64,000 nt of DNA from Bog-793 sp050013835 (GTDB lineage: Bacteria; Actinomycetota; Acidimicrobiia; Acidimicrobiales; Bog-793): positions 107,211 to 171,210 of the forward strand of contig JBEKEM010000003.1 in the NCBI GenBank assembly GCA_050013835.1, given 5' to 3'. Below the pieces are notes generated by a model. That model searched no databases. It was not told the origin of the DNA and saw only the letters and a program-made list of their open reading frames with translations. The position numbers and the translations under genes are program-made. Of the stretch, positions 9,084-18,527 are shown one piece after another (position 1 is the first letter of the stretch; each line of letters opens with the position of its first letter).

Positions 9084-11024
9084 ATGTCTCAGGACGACTT
9101 CCGCGAACAGTACGAGCGCCTTCGACGTCTCGTAGCAGACGGAGAGCCCCCAGAGCTCAGAGGATTCCTCGCGAACCCGGAGTCAACTACTCGGCCACGA
9201 GCGCTTGGGAGTGTTGTCCCGCTCATCGGCCACCAGATGACACAACGCGGCGACGGGTTGATCGTCCCTGTACGAACACTCGGCGGGCGCCTCGCAGAAA
9301 GCACGATCAAATTCATGACCGCCACCGAGGTCTTCGGCAAGCAGATCCCGAGCGAGATCTCAGGCGGAATCTTCATAGGTGCGCACGATCCGGATGAGGT
9401 GCTAGGAGCTTGTGCTCAAATAATGGGATATCTCTACTTCGAGGCCTCACCGACAGATCAGCAGTTGAATAGGGCTCTCGTTCAATCTTTCTTGGCAAAT
9501 GAGGCTCGCGACCGGGCGATACACCTTCTCGATGCTGAAGAATGGATCTTCCTTGCACCTCAGGCAGTCTTAGCGGTCGCGAAGCTTGCAATCACCATCG
9601 GGCGAGTGCAGTTCGGCAGAACACCGGACCAAGCCCTGGGTGACGCCGTCGCTGCAACTCTTGCAATGGCTGCCGAGCTCAACGTCGGGCCACAAGACGA
9701 GAACGAGCCCACGGTTCTGAACTCAATCAGTCGATCGCTGGTGATGGATCTAGTCGCGAATCAGCTCTTCAACCGAACACTAGACCTCGGAACCGAACTG
9801 GCACGCTGGATGCGGACACGCGAACTTGCCAGGTCGGCGTTTCCAATCGAGACACAGAGATTCGACTCAATGTTTCTCCAAGCAACAGGCACGACTCCCG
9901 ACGTGTTGTTTGATGTGAGCTTGGCTCTTCTTCTCGTAGAGCAGCAGACAAAGATTGTCCGAATCGATCGAGGGCTCCTCAGCCAGCTCAACCATCCCAA
10001 GGAACAGATCGAGTCAGCAATTCATCTGATCAGTTCGAAGCCGGATGACGGACTCGCAAGCACTATCCGTCAGGAGGACTCCGACGTTGGTCATCGCTGG
10101 GCCTACAACTGGCTACGGGCATCTCCCGTCATCGTCGATCCAAATGACAACCTCTTGATCCTCGGGCCACCTTTCCTAATAGAGCGTTCCTGCGGGAACG
10201 CCTTTCATCTTGTTGTCAAAGAGGAGATCAACCGACAAGAGTATGAAGGAGACGCGCTGGCTGCTAGGGAGGCAGAGCGCCTTCGGGGCCAATTCGGTTG
10301 GTATCTCGGTCACGTGGCCGAAGAGTACGCGCTGGACAGACTGTCAAATATTGCATCGCCTTGCGAAGGTCTCCAAAAGCGGTTGTGGCGCGAAAGCGAG
10401 CTGAAGACGTTCTGGCGAACTGGGCGATGCTGCGACGCACTTATCGACGAAGGAGACTGCTGGATCGCCGTGGAAGTGGTTAGCCATCGCGTCTCCAAGC
10501 CGGCAGCCGAAGGGGGTGACTGGGATGTTTTCCAAGGGGACGTCCGGATGACAATCGAGGACAAGGTGCCACAGCTTGATGCGACAATCGGCCGCCTAAT
10601 CCCAAATGGCGGCGCACTTCCTGGTCAAAGAGTCAGAACTCCGGTGCCCAGGTATCAGCCTGTCATCGTTGCCGCGCATGGTTTCCCCTTCAACGCAGTG
10701 ATCGCGGAGACCCTTCTCCGCAGGATCAAGGAACTCGCATTGCTGGAGAACGGACTCATATGGCCCCTCTGCGTAATCAGCATTGACGACGTCGAACACC
10801 TCGAGAGCATCGTTGCCAGTGGTGGAGCCACCCTTGGTCAAATCTTCAGGGAGCGATTCGAGCGCGACGAATACCGGACACCAATGGACTACTACCTGTC
10901 GCGCCGACACGGGCTATGGCGGCCAAAGTCCCTCCATCGGTCCATGGTTCGAGCGTTCGAACAAACCGGTAAAGCACTCGGTCTGGATATTGGCTTGCTC
11001 AGCGGCGAGGGGCCAGAGAGCTAG
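9084..11024 (+). CDS. Unknown 646-aa cargo protein with nuclease-like C-terminus
   Basis: I do not recognise the family. The gene is visibly less GC-rich than the transfer operon and uses A/T-ending codons, which suggests separate acquisition. The N-terminal 400 residues are mostly helical with no known motif. Residues about 410-600 read like an alpha/beta nuclease fold: a helix with HVAEEYALDRL, then CDALIDEGDCWIAVEVVSH with D451 and E464 spaced like PD-(D/E)xK enzymes. The usual lysine position is Val466. Later segments (VIVAAHGFPFN, LCVISIDDVEHLESIV) alternate strands and helices as in Mrr-like proteins. It sits next to mcrBC, so a defence role is an inference. Confidence 0.55.
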   Translation: MSQDDFREQYERLRRLVADGEPPELRGFLANPESTTRPRALGSVVPLIGHQMTQRGDGLIVPVRTLGGRLAESTIKFMTATEVFGKQIPSEISGGIFIGAHDPDEVLGACAQIMGYLYFEASPTDQQLNRALVQSFLANEARDRAIHLLDAEEWIFLAPQAVLAVAKLAITIGRVQFGRTPDQALGDAVAATLAMAAELNVGPQDENEPTVLNSISRSLVMDLVANQLFNRTLDLGTELARWMRTRELARSAFPIETQRFDSMFLQATGTTPDVLFDVSLALLLVEQQTKIVRIDRGLLSQLNHPKEQIESAIHLISSKPDDGLASTIRQEDSDVGHRWAYNWLRASPVIVDPNDNLLILGPPFLIERSCGNAFHLVVKEEINRQEYEGDALAAREAERLRGQFGWYLGHVAEEYALDRLSNIASPCEGLQKRLWRESELKTFWRTGRCCDALIDEGDCWIAVEVVSHRVSKPAAEGGDWDVFQGDVRMTIEDKVPQLDATIGRLIPNGGALPGQRVRTPVPRYQPVIVAAHGFPFNAVIAETLLRRIKELALLENGLIWPLCVISIDDVEHLESIVASGGATLGQIFRERFERDEYRTPMDYYLSRRHGLWRPKSLHRSMVRAFEQTGKALGLDIGLLSGEGPES

Positions 11025-11338
11025 GCAGGTTGGCCCGGTTAGACGATGCCGATCTGCTTGAGTAGAGAAGGCCAGCATTGGAGGGGTTCGGCTAAATAGG
11101 ACGATGTCGGGGCATCGAGGAGTGCCCCTTATCGCCGGGACCGATCGGCACTTTGATGGCAGGCCCCAAATCGTCGATCCGGTACCGTATCGCGGCTGTG
11201 CCGCGAGCACCTGGCTAGTGATCCATCCCGCCGCAGGGGCCAGCCAAACTAGCTCACTTCCCGCCAGAGCATCCCGCCGACCAGTTCGGTAGCGTTAACG
11301 CCCACCAGCGGAGAAACCGCCGGAACCAGGGGCGTCAC
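11025..11338. other. Intergenic region before mcrB
   Basis: No gene is supported in these 314 bp. They contain a possible terminator (11109-11130) and a perfect 6-bp hairpin with a 3-base loop at 11191-11205 (CGCGGC/GCCGCG). A ribosome site AGGGG precedes the mcrB ATG. The mcrBC promoter should lie here, but no clear -35/-10 pair stands out. Confidence 0.4.
11109..11130 (+). terminator. Possible terminator after the 646-aa gene
   Basis: The inverted repeat GGGGCA / TGCCCC has an 8-base loop and is followed by TTAT. The stem is short and the T run poor, so this is weak. Confidence 0.25.
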
Positions 11339-13582
11339 ATGGCGATTGCGACGGACTACATCGACCGGCCAGGGCTGAAGCTCTGCTACTCGGCTGCCCG
11401 ACTGGCAGTCGAGCGGACGCTTCAGGAAGACGACTCGCTGTTCACCCCGGGTCAACCCATTTGGTCGCTGACCAACATCCGCGACCTCTACGACCGCTTC
11501 GTTCGGCATCCCGATGCCTCTGCTGACACGTTTGAAACGAAATTCCGTCGCCAGTTGAATGGCGCACCAGCGGCAACTATCCAGCTCGCCGGGGAGCTCC
11601 TCTACATCCATTTCCTCGTCCCCGCGGATATGTCGGGCCACGCCAAGCGGACCCTCATCAATGAGGTGCTGTCCTGGTCGCCGAAACCGGTCACCGTTCC
11701 CGACGAGTTGGCGACGACGCTGGACGACGGGTTCGTGACTGCTGGGATGGCCTACAAGATTCGTCGCCCCATGCAGCTGTGGTTCATGCTTGACTTTTAC
11801 AAGAACTGGAAGCAGCTCGAAGACGCAGAGCGAGCCCGCCTTCTCAAGGACCCGTGGGCTTTCAAAACCTGGGTCTGGGATATCCCCCTTCAAGGGGCCC
11901 AGTCCCAGCGAGAGGCCCTTCTGCACATCGTGCACCCCGAGACTTTCGAGGACATCGTTTCGCGGGACCACAAGCGCAAGATCGTCAACGCCTTCCACGA
12001 CCGGATCTCAACCTCCGCCGATGATGTCGACCGACAACTGCTTGAGATCCGACAGAGCCTCACTGCTGAGGCCGGCCACCCGATCAGCCTTTACGTGGCG
12101 CCACTTCGAGGCCGGTGGCTCGACGACCAACCTTCGCCTTCGCCTTCATTATCGGGCTCCCAGCGCACCCCCCAGCGTGCCTGGCTGGTTCGGGGATCGA
12201 ACGTAGATGGGCAAGATCTCGTCCCAGACTGGCTGAACCAGAGCTACTGCTCGGTGCGCTGGGTGGAGATCGGCGACGTCCTCCGGGGTACGTCACGATC
12301 CCAGATCACCAGGCTCGTGAACGACGCGTATCCCGACGATCCTCCGGGCGCCCGTCGGGGCCACGTTGGCAACCTGGACCGCTTCCTGAATCAGATGTCA
12401 GTCGGAGACCTCGTTGTCACTACCGACGGGTCGAAGGTTTACGTTGGCACGGTCACCTCGGACCCCGAGTACCTGAGTGGTGAGCTGGCACCGCGGCGCC
12501 GTCAGGTGCATTGGGCCAACCCAATCTCACCGATCGGGCGAGACGAGCTCTCGGATGCAGCCTTCGCCAAACTGCGGACGCTTCTCACGGTCTCGGAGGT
12601 GACAGACGACATCGCCGAGTACGTCCAATTGGCTGGCATCGGGACCGAGGCCCCGACTGAGCCACCACCCGAGCGCGTCCATTTGCCGCAGCCCGACGAG
12701 GCGTTGACCGAGCGGCTGCTGCTCCCCCAGGAGTGGTTGGCGGAGATCGTCGAGCTTCTCGATGAGAAGCGGCAAGTCGTCTTCTACGGGCCACCCGGGA
12801 CCGGCAAGACTTGGACGGCCATGCGGTTGGTCACCTACCTCACTCAGTCGGGAGGCGAGGTGCTACTGGTGCAGTTCCACCCCTCCTACGCCTACGAGGA
12901 CTTCGTCGAAGGTTTCCGGCCACAGGCGGGCACCGACGGTCCGAGCGTACAGTTCGAACTGGTCCCTGGTCCTCTTCGCCAGTTCGCAGACCTGGCTCGG
13001 GCGGACCGGGCGCATCCTTACATCCTCATCATCGATGAGATCAACCGCGCCAACTTGGCCAAGGTGTTCGGTGAGCTGTACTTCCTGATGGAATACCGCG
13101 ATCAATCCGTTGCCCTCCAGTATTCGCCGTCAACGACGTTCACCTTGCCCGACAACCTCTTCGTCATCGGGACTATGAACACCGCCGACAGGTCCATCGC
13201 TTTGGTCGACGCTGCCATGCGCCGGCGCTTCTACTTCATACCGTTCCTCCCGAGCGAGGAGCCCATCAAGGGCTTGCTACGCCGCTGGCTCGAGCGGCGG
13301 GGACTCGACGAGACGCCTGCCGACCTGCTCGAAGAGCTCAACCGTCGGATCGACGACCCGGAGGCGGCCATCGGGCCCTCATATCTCATGGCTCAGTCGG
13401 CGGTCACCCCAGCCGGCCTCAAGCGGGTCTGGCGCCACGCCATCTTGCCGCTACTTGCTGAGCAGTACTACGGGCACCCCATCGACCTCGAACAGCGATT
13501 CGGATACGACTCGCTGCTTCGAGCGGTGACCGCCCAACCCGAGGCCGAGGGCGGCTTAGTGGAAGATTCTGAGCCCGGGTGA
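11339..13582 (+). CDS. mcrB: McrB-type restriction GTPase
   Basis: A 747-aa AAA+ protein, motor and specificity subunit of a type IV (methylation-dependent) restriction system. The C-terminal half is typical McrB: Walker A GPPGTGKT at 484-491, Walker B LIIDEINRAN, and the diagnostic MNTADRS signature at 613-619. In McrB enzymes this domain hydrolyses GTP and drives translocation with McrC. Residues about 280-420 (AWLVRG, a lone Trp-rich strand, then VGDLVVTTDGSKVYVGTVT) resemble an EVE/PUA-like modified-base reader. The first 240 residues are an additional unknown domain. The stop overlaps the mcrC start. Confidence 0.88.
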   Translation: MAIATDYIDRPGLKLCYSAARLAVERTLQEDDSLFTPGQPIWSLTNIRDLYDRFVRHPDASADTFETKFRRQLNGAPAATIQLAGELLYIHFLVPADMSGHAKRTLINEVLSWSPKPVTVPDELATTLDDGFVTAGMAYKIRRPMQLWFMLDFYKNWKQLEDAERARLLKDPWAFKTWVWDIPLQGAQSQREALLHIVHPETFEDIVSRDHKRKIVNAFHDRISTSADDVDRQLLEIRQSLTAEAGHPISLYVAPLRGRWLDDQPSPSPSLSGSQRTPQRAWLVRGSNVDGQDLVPDWLNQSYCSVRWVEIGDVLRGTSRSQITRLVNDAYPDDPPGARRGHVGNLDRFLNQMSVGDLVVTTDGSKVYVGTVTSDPEYLSGELAPRRRQVHWANPISPIGRDELSDAAFAKLRTLLTVSEVTDDIAEYVQLAGIGTEAPTEPPPERVHLPQPDEALTERLLLPQEWLAEIVELLDEKRQVVFYGPPGTGKTWTAMRLVTYLTQSGGEVLLVQFHPSYAYEDFVEGFRPQAGTDGPSVQFELVPGPLRQFADLARADRAHPYILIIDEINRANLAKVFGELYFLMEYRDQSVALQYSPSTTFTLPDNLFVIGTMNTADRSIALVDAAMRRRFYFIPFLPSEEPIKGLLRRWLERRGLDETPADLLEELNRRIDDPEAAIGPSYLMAQSAVTPAGLKRVWRHAILPLLAEQYYGHPIDLEQRFGYDSLLRAVTAQPEAEGGLVEDSEPG

Positions 13583-14790
13583 TTCTTCAGCTTCGAGAAT
13601 ACGGTCCGCCGGTCACCGCGGAACTGAGGCCCGGCCAGGCTCTGGCGCTCCAGCGGTCTCGGGCCGTGACCGTGACCCCATCGGTCGAGCAGCCCGGCGC
13701 TTGGTCGGTGCGAGCCGCCCAACATGTCGGGGTCATCATGGTCGATGAAGAGCTCGAGGTCCGAATCCGCCCGAAGGTGCCCATTGACCGGCTGCTTTTC
13801 TTGGTGACCTTTGCCCGGGACGAGCGAGCCTGGCGCACCGACATCGTGGACCTCATTGTCAAGGACGACCTCGTCGCCTCTATGGGCTGGGCATTCGCCC
13901 AACACGCCGAGGCGGCACTGGCCCGAGGTGTACTTCAAAGCTACGTCCGCTTTGAGGAGGCACTGCAGGGCGTCCGGGGCCGGCTTCGGGAAGGCGACCA
14001 GCTCCGCCGCCACTTCGGGTTGCTTCTGCCGGTCGAAGTGGCCTACGACGACTACACCGTCGACATCGTCGAAAACCGCCTGCTGATGGCGGCATCCAGG
14101 CGTCTGCTCATGTTGCCCGGCCTGCCGGCAATCGTGAGGGCCCGGCTTCGCCACCTCACCGGGCGGCTGGATGGCGTTGGTGAGGTCGAGCGTCACCAAG
14201 TCCTCCAGGGCGTCCAATTCACACGGCTCAACGAGCGCTACCGGCCGGCGGTGCGACTCGCCCAGGCGATCCTCGCGGGGACCTCTCTTGAACAGGGTCT
14301 GGGGGCGTACCAGGGCGTGGCCTTTCTATTCGACATGAACCGGGTCTTCGAGGACTTCGTGACGGAGACACTCGGCCGGACCCTTGAGCGCATCGGCGGT
14401 CGGACCGACGCTCAGTATCCGGGCTTCCTCGATGAACGGGAGGCCATCGACATCAAGCCCGACCTCGTGTGGTGGCAGGGGGGCAAGTGCAGGGCGGTGA
14501 TTGATGCCAAGTATAAAGCGACGCGAGTCGACGAAGTGCCGAACGCGGACGTCTACCAGGCGATGGCCTACAGTCTGGCCTTAGACGTCCGGCCCGCCTT
14601 CTTGGTTTATGCCGCCGGCAACGAGCTACCGGGTGAACACGTCGTCGTCCACAGCGATCTGCGTGTCGTAGTGGCGGCTCTGGACATCTCGGGGGCGCCA
14701 GCCGAGATCGTCGCTTCGGTGGTCGCCGTAGCCAACGAGATTGCAGATCGGACTCGAGCCGGCCCGCTCGTCGGCGTTGCCTCCCACTAA
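13579..14790 (+). CDS. mcrC: McrC-type nuclease subunit
   Basis: A 403-aa partner of McrB. The N-terminal region (about 1-140) corresponds to the McrC part that plugs into the McrB ring. The C-terminal PD-(D/E)xK nuclease is intact: IKPDLV with D295, then VIDAKYK with D309 and K311, and a conserved YQAMAY helix near 330. GTG at 13579 overlaps the mcrB stop in GTGA. Together the pair should cut DNA carrying modified bases, protecting the host from phages with modified DNA or from foreign methyltransferases. Confidence 0.88.
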   Translation: MILQLREYGPPVTAELRPGQALALQRSRAVTVTPSVEQPGAWSVRAAQHVGVIMVDEELEVRIRPKVPIDRLLFLVTFARDERAWRTDIVDLIVKDDLVASMGWAFAQHAEAALARGVLQSYVRFEEALQGVRGRLREGDQLRRHFGLLLPVEVAYDDYTVDIVENRLLMAASRRLLMLPGLPAIVRARLRHLTGRLDGVGEVERHQVLQGVQFTRLNERYRPAVRLAQAILAGTSLEQGLGAYQGVAFLFDMNRVFEDFVTETLGRTLERIGGRTDAQYPGFLDEREAIDIKPDLVWWQGGKCRAVIDAKYKATRVDEVPNADVYQAMAYSLALDVRPAFLVYAAGNELPGEHVVVHSDLRVVVAALDISGAPAEIVASVVAVANEIADRTRAGPLVGVASH

Positions 14791-15063
14791 TCCGATCCTC
14801 ACCGAGGATGAAAGGGTCGCAAACTGCCAGCTTCTAGGTCCCTGGTGTGGCAGCAGGCGCCGGTATCGCCCACCAGCCCGGGCTGTCGCCCGCGCGTTTC
14901 GGGCGAGGAACACAGATTGACGTTCTCGATCGGCTCTGTGGACCGGACTTCAAAGCCTCATCCGAGTGCAGATTAGACGGCCTCGAGAGTTTGGCGAACG
15001 AAAGGGATTATTGTTGCTCCACTTCAGCCAGCCCAAACGATGGGCTATCCAAGAGCGAATGCG

Positions 15064-15777
15064 ATGAGTTGGCCCTCCGGACCTCTGCTCGGTTTCGACC
15101 TCGAGACGACAAGCGCTGACCCGTTCGAGGCGCGGATCGTTTCAGTCGGATTCGCGCACTTCGACAGTGGCGTGAAGACGGGAGCGGCGCACCATCTCGT
15201 CGACCCAGGCGTTCCCATTCCGGCTGGGGCAACCGCGATTCACGGGATCACAAACGCGATGATCGCCAAAAGTGGGCTGACGCTCGCGGAGGGGATCCAA
15301 CTCATCGTCGGATTACTCGAGCGGATGCAAGAGACCAACACTCCGATTGTGGGAATGAACATCGCGTTCGACCTGACGATCGTTGACTGCCTCGCACGCC
15401 GCCTTAACGGCGAGGGACTTCTTGAGCGGGGGTGGCATGGACCCGTCATTGATGTCTGCGTGATTGACCGACATGTCGATAAGTGGAGAGGAGGAAAACG
15501 GCGCCTTGGCGACCTCTGCACAACGTACGGAGTGACCCTTGACAATGCGCACGAGGCAGAAGCCGACACTGCCGCGAGCGTCGAGGTGTTGCTCGCTCTT
15601 GTTCGAAAATACCCAGATCTCGCTGTTGCCGAGCTAACGAGTCTGATGAGAGATCAGGCGATCTGGCGGCGCGAATGGCACACAGACCTGAGCGCTTATT
15701 TCGTGAAGCACGGGCGCCGCGCCCTTCCACCTCATGAAGGCGACTGGCCGATCATGCGCAGCCCGGGCGCTTCTTAG
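15064..15777 (+). CDS. DEDDh 3'-5' exonuclease (DnaQ-like)
   Basis: About 237 aa. ATG at 15064 is my choice; another ATG at 15040 would add eight residues, and neither has a strong ribosome site. The DEDDh set is present: FDLET near residue 11, NIAFDLT in the middle, and HEAEADT (His five residues before Asp) near 160. Such proteins degrade DNA or RNA from the 3' end. It is close in layout to the exonuclease domain of DNA polymerase III epsilon, but isolated copies like this occur in mobile elements and defence loci. It lies 273 bp after mcrC in the same orientation and may be part of the cargo rather than of McrBC. Confidence 0.75.
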   Translation: MSWPSGPLLGFDLETTSADPFEARIVSVGFAHFDSGVKTGAAHHLVDPGVPIPAGATAIHGITNAMIAKSGLTLAEGIQLIVGLLERMQETNTPIVGMNIAFDLTIVDCLARRLNGEGLLERGWHGPVIDVCVIDRHVDKWRGGKRRLGDLCTTYGVTLDNAHEAEADTAASVEVLLALVRKYPDLAVAELTSLMRDQAIWRREWHTDLSAYFVKHGRRALPPHEGDWPIMRSPGAS

Positions 15778-15980
15778 TCGGAGCCGCAGGTCGGTACGCA
15801 CGCCGCCGCTGCAAGTCGTCGGTCAGGCCCGCGCGCGATGAACAGATCGCACGTCAACGGGAAGCCCGGGCTTTCGTCCGCTCCGAACATATGAGTACCG
15901 GTTACCGGACCCACTCCCCCGAGCGAACCGAGGGGACGTCGGTCCAGTCCGTTTAGAGATCGCCGTGAAAGACTGTCTGA

Positions 15981-16934
15981 ATGGCGGGCTACTCCTTCTA
16001 CGAGGTTCTGAACGTCCCGAAGGACGCAACCCAAGACCAGATCCAGTCCGCTTATCGAGCCCTGCTAAAGCAGGTTCACCCCGACATGGGCGGTACCGCG
16101 GGCATGCTCGATTTTCTCCAACGTGTTTATGAGGTGTTGTCGGACCCTGCCAAACGTCGAGCGTACGACGAGCAGCTCGCGCGGGGTGAAGCAGCTGGAG
16201 CCAACTGGACGTCACGCGATGACCACACCGGCTCCGCCGATGCAACAGACAGCCACCAAGAAAGCAACTGGAACAGTCACCAAGCATCCACGAACTTCCG
16301 AGCGTTGACCGGCATTCCATTTGAGCTGTTCTTGGCAGACGTCTTCGAGAGGCGAGGATGCAAGGTGTTTCACAGACCGTCTGCCGCGTTGGTCGACATC
16401 GCCATCAGAAGTTTGGCCGGCGGTCTAACGGTTGTGTCTGTGACGTCATCCATCAACCGGATCCCCCCTCGATTCCTCTGGGAAATCGATTGGGCTCGCA
16501 AGCACGTGAAAGCAGACGCGGCCATGGTGATCACAAACTCGACGTTTACTCCCGCGGCAATTAGAGACTCTTGGTCCTACCAAGTGCATCTCTGGGACTG
16601 TGATCGACTGGCTGCTTTCCTAGGCGGCACCGATAAGGGCGCGTGGAGTCCGTCTCAGGTTTCACCCGCAGGCGCTAAGGAGAACCAAGCGGAACCTCAA
16701 TGGTCATCGCAGCAGTACGTACGACAAGAGAGTCAGACTCCCCAACGTGCACAGTCCATGAATGTTGTCCACAGTCACCCCGAGGCCACTCTGCTCCTTG
16801 TTGGGCTGGTTGGGGCTGCTGTCTTCAGCAAACTCCCCTTCTTGGAGCTAGCAGCTTGGCTTCTATCCATTATTGCCTTGGTTCTGCTGTTCGGACGCCG
16901 GCGCGGTCGCGGGCGTGGCAGCCGGCGACGTTAG
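15981..16934 (+). CDS. J-domain / Mrr-like / membrane fusion protein
   Basis: A 317-aa protein of three parts. Residues 1-66 are a canonical DnaJ domain with HPD at 33-35, which should recruit and stimulate an Hsp70 (DnaK). Residues about 108-215 resemble the Mrr restriction fold: PFELFLADVFERRGC, D139, a GGLTVVSVTSS strand, then DAAMVITNSTFTPAAI and a final strand ending LAAFL. The usual Q/E-x-K catalytic pair is replaced by S153 and T155, so it may bind but not cut DNA. Two hydrophobic segments (about 268-305) and a basic tail end the protein. It is the last cargo gene before the integrase. Confidence 0.7.
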   Translation: MAGYSFYEVLNVPKDATQDQIQSAYRALLKQVHPDMGGTAGMLDFLQRVYEVLSDPAKRRAYDEQLARGEAAGANWTSRDDHTGSADATDSHQESNWNSHQASTNFRALTGIPFELFLADVFERRGCKVFHRPSAALVDIAIRSLAGGLTVVSVTSSINRIPPRFLWEIDWARKHVKADAAMVITNSTFTPAAIRDSWSYQVHLWDCDRLAAFLGGTDKGAWSPSQVSPAGAKENQAEPQWSSQQYVRQESQTPQRAQSMNVVHSHPEATLLLVGLVGAAVFSKLPFLELAAWLLSIIALVLLFGRRRGRGRGSRRR

Positions 16935-17032
16935 CCGCGTCAAGCAGACGCGGTGCCCTCGAAACCCGACAGACACGATGTCCTGACGCTTGCTTGCCTT
17001 GAGCGGAGAGCGTGTCAATGGCGGCATAGACC

Positions 17033-18223
17033 TCAGCCTGCGGGTGCACCTGCAGGAAGCTCTGCTGGCTCCATCGCTGCAAGGAGTGCTGCCTTCTTTG
17101 TCGGGTTGAGCACCTGCCCCATGATCTCGGCAGCAGCCCGGTCCCGTTGTTCGATGACATGGGCATATACCCGGAGAGTGAGCGAGGGGTCGGTGTGGCC
17201 GAGCCGTTCTGCAACGGTTCGGATGTCCACACCAGCTCCGATGAGTTGGGTTGCTGTGAAGTGCCGGAGGTCGTGCAGTCGGACACTCGGTGCTCCGACT
17301 GCATCCCGGACTCGGATGAAGAACGAGGTGACGTTGTCGGGCCGGAAGGGAGTCGTTGCCTCCACGAAGGGGGAGAAGACGAACGCATCTTTGGCGAGCT
17401 TTGCTCCTGCCTCTTTCGCCCACTCGTCCACCTGGGCCCGGTACTCGGTGAGGAGGGCGATGCCAACAGCATCGAGAGCTACCTTCCGGGCCCGGTCGGT
17501 CTTGGTCGACTTCTCGGCCAGGCCACCCGGCACGACAACAACGGACCGGGAGACCTCAACGATGCCGAGCGTCAGGTCGAGGTCGGTCCAGCGAAGAGCG
17601 CACAGCTCCCCCCGGCGCATCCCAGTAAGCGCAGCGAGCATGAAGAACGGAGCAAGCCGAGGGTCCCGGTTCTCGGCCTCTTCAATCACCTGCCGGACGA
17701 CTTCGACAGACGGAGCACTCACCTGGGTGCGAGGCACCCGAGGGGGCTTTGCCATCTGGGCAACGTTCGTCTTCACCCATCCCCAGCGGACAGCCTGGTG
17801 GAGGGCAGCCGAGATGATGGCGTGGTGGTTCCGAATCGTCTTGGTGGACTTCCCACTTGCCTTCATGGCCCCGTAGAGGTCGTCGAGGTGCTTGGCCGTG
17901 AGAGCAGTGAGCGGCACCTTCTCGAGCCGGGGGCGGATCGTCCGCTTGATCTGTGCCTGGTAGGTCCGGAGGGTTGTGGGCGAGAGGTCGAGCCGCTCGC
18001 ACTCTTCGAGCCACTGATCGAGGAGCTGGCCGAAGGTCGCTCCCACACCGTCCACCGCTGGAGCCTGCTGGTCAATGAGGTCACGGAGGGCTGAGTCGGC
18101 ATCTCTCGCTGTGCCGTGGAACGTCTTCGAGATGAGGCCGTACCTGCCGGAGACGGGGTTCTTCCCAGTGGAGACCCGTAGCTCCCAGACACCCTTCCGA
18201 AGTTCCCGCTTCGACCCCCGCAC
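17033..18223 (-). CDS. int: Tyrosine recombinase (element integrase)
   Basis: A 396-aa phage-type integrase. An N-terminal AP2-like arm-binding region (about 1-50) precedes a SAM-like core-binding domain (63-150) and the catalytic domain. The catalytic residues are visible: R203 (TGMRRGE), K241, H317 and R320 (HDLRH), H343 (LGH) and nucleophile Y353. The gene starts 112 bp downstream of the initiator tRNA 3' end and points the same way, the usual arrangement of an integrase whose attachment site is the tRNA 3' part. It should catalyse integration and, with the excisionase-like protein, excision. Confidence 0.92.
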   Translation of the reverse strand: MRGSKRELRKGVWELRVSTGKNPVSGRYGLISKTFHGTARDADSALRDLIDQQAPAVDGVGATFGQLLDQWLEECERLDLSPTTLRTYQAQIKRTIRPRLEKVPLTALTAKHLDDLYGAMKASGKSTKTIRNHHAIISAALHQAVRWGWVKTNVAQMAKPPRVPRTQVSAPSVEVVRQVIEEAENRDPRLAPFFMLAALTGMRRGELCALRWTDLDLTLGIVEVSRSVVVVPGGLAEKSTKTDRARKVALDAVGIALLTEYRAQVDEWAKEAGAKLAKDAFVFSPFVEATTPFRPDNVTSFFIRVRDAVGAPSVRLHDLRHFTATQLIGAGVDIRTVAERLGHTDPSLTLRVYAHVIEQRDRAAAEIMGQVLNPTKKAALLAAMEPAELPAGAPAG

Positions 18224-18296
18224 GAAGACCAGCGTAGCGAAGCCTCAGGCGAGTTTTTGGGATTGATTTTGGGATGGCAGCCCGGGAATTGGAAGA

Positions 18297-18316
18297 GCCG
18301 GTCCCTAAAGACCGGC
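18297..18316 (-). terminator. Hairpin terminator after the tRNA
   Basis: GCCGGTC / GACCGGC forms a 7-bp stem with a 6-base loop, 19 bp past the tRNA CCA end on the minus strand. A TCTTCC stretch follows. It probably separates tRNA and integrase transcription; the T run is weak. Confidence 0.45.
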
Positions 18317-18334
18317 CCTGACCTGCTCTTTTCT

Positions 18335-18411
<77 letters not shown>

Positions 18412-18527
18412 GTGCACTGAGGATCAGATTTTACCATCACCACCCGGCCGGCGACCGGGCTGCAGAGGACCTCTACCCGTGCGAACGGGCTCCCGGCGCC
18501 GCTGCGGTCGGAGGGGTGCGGGTCCTA

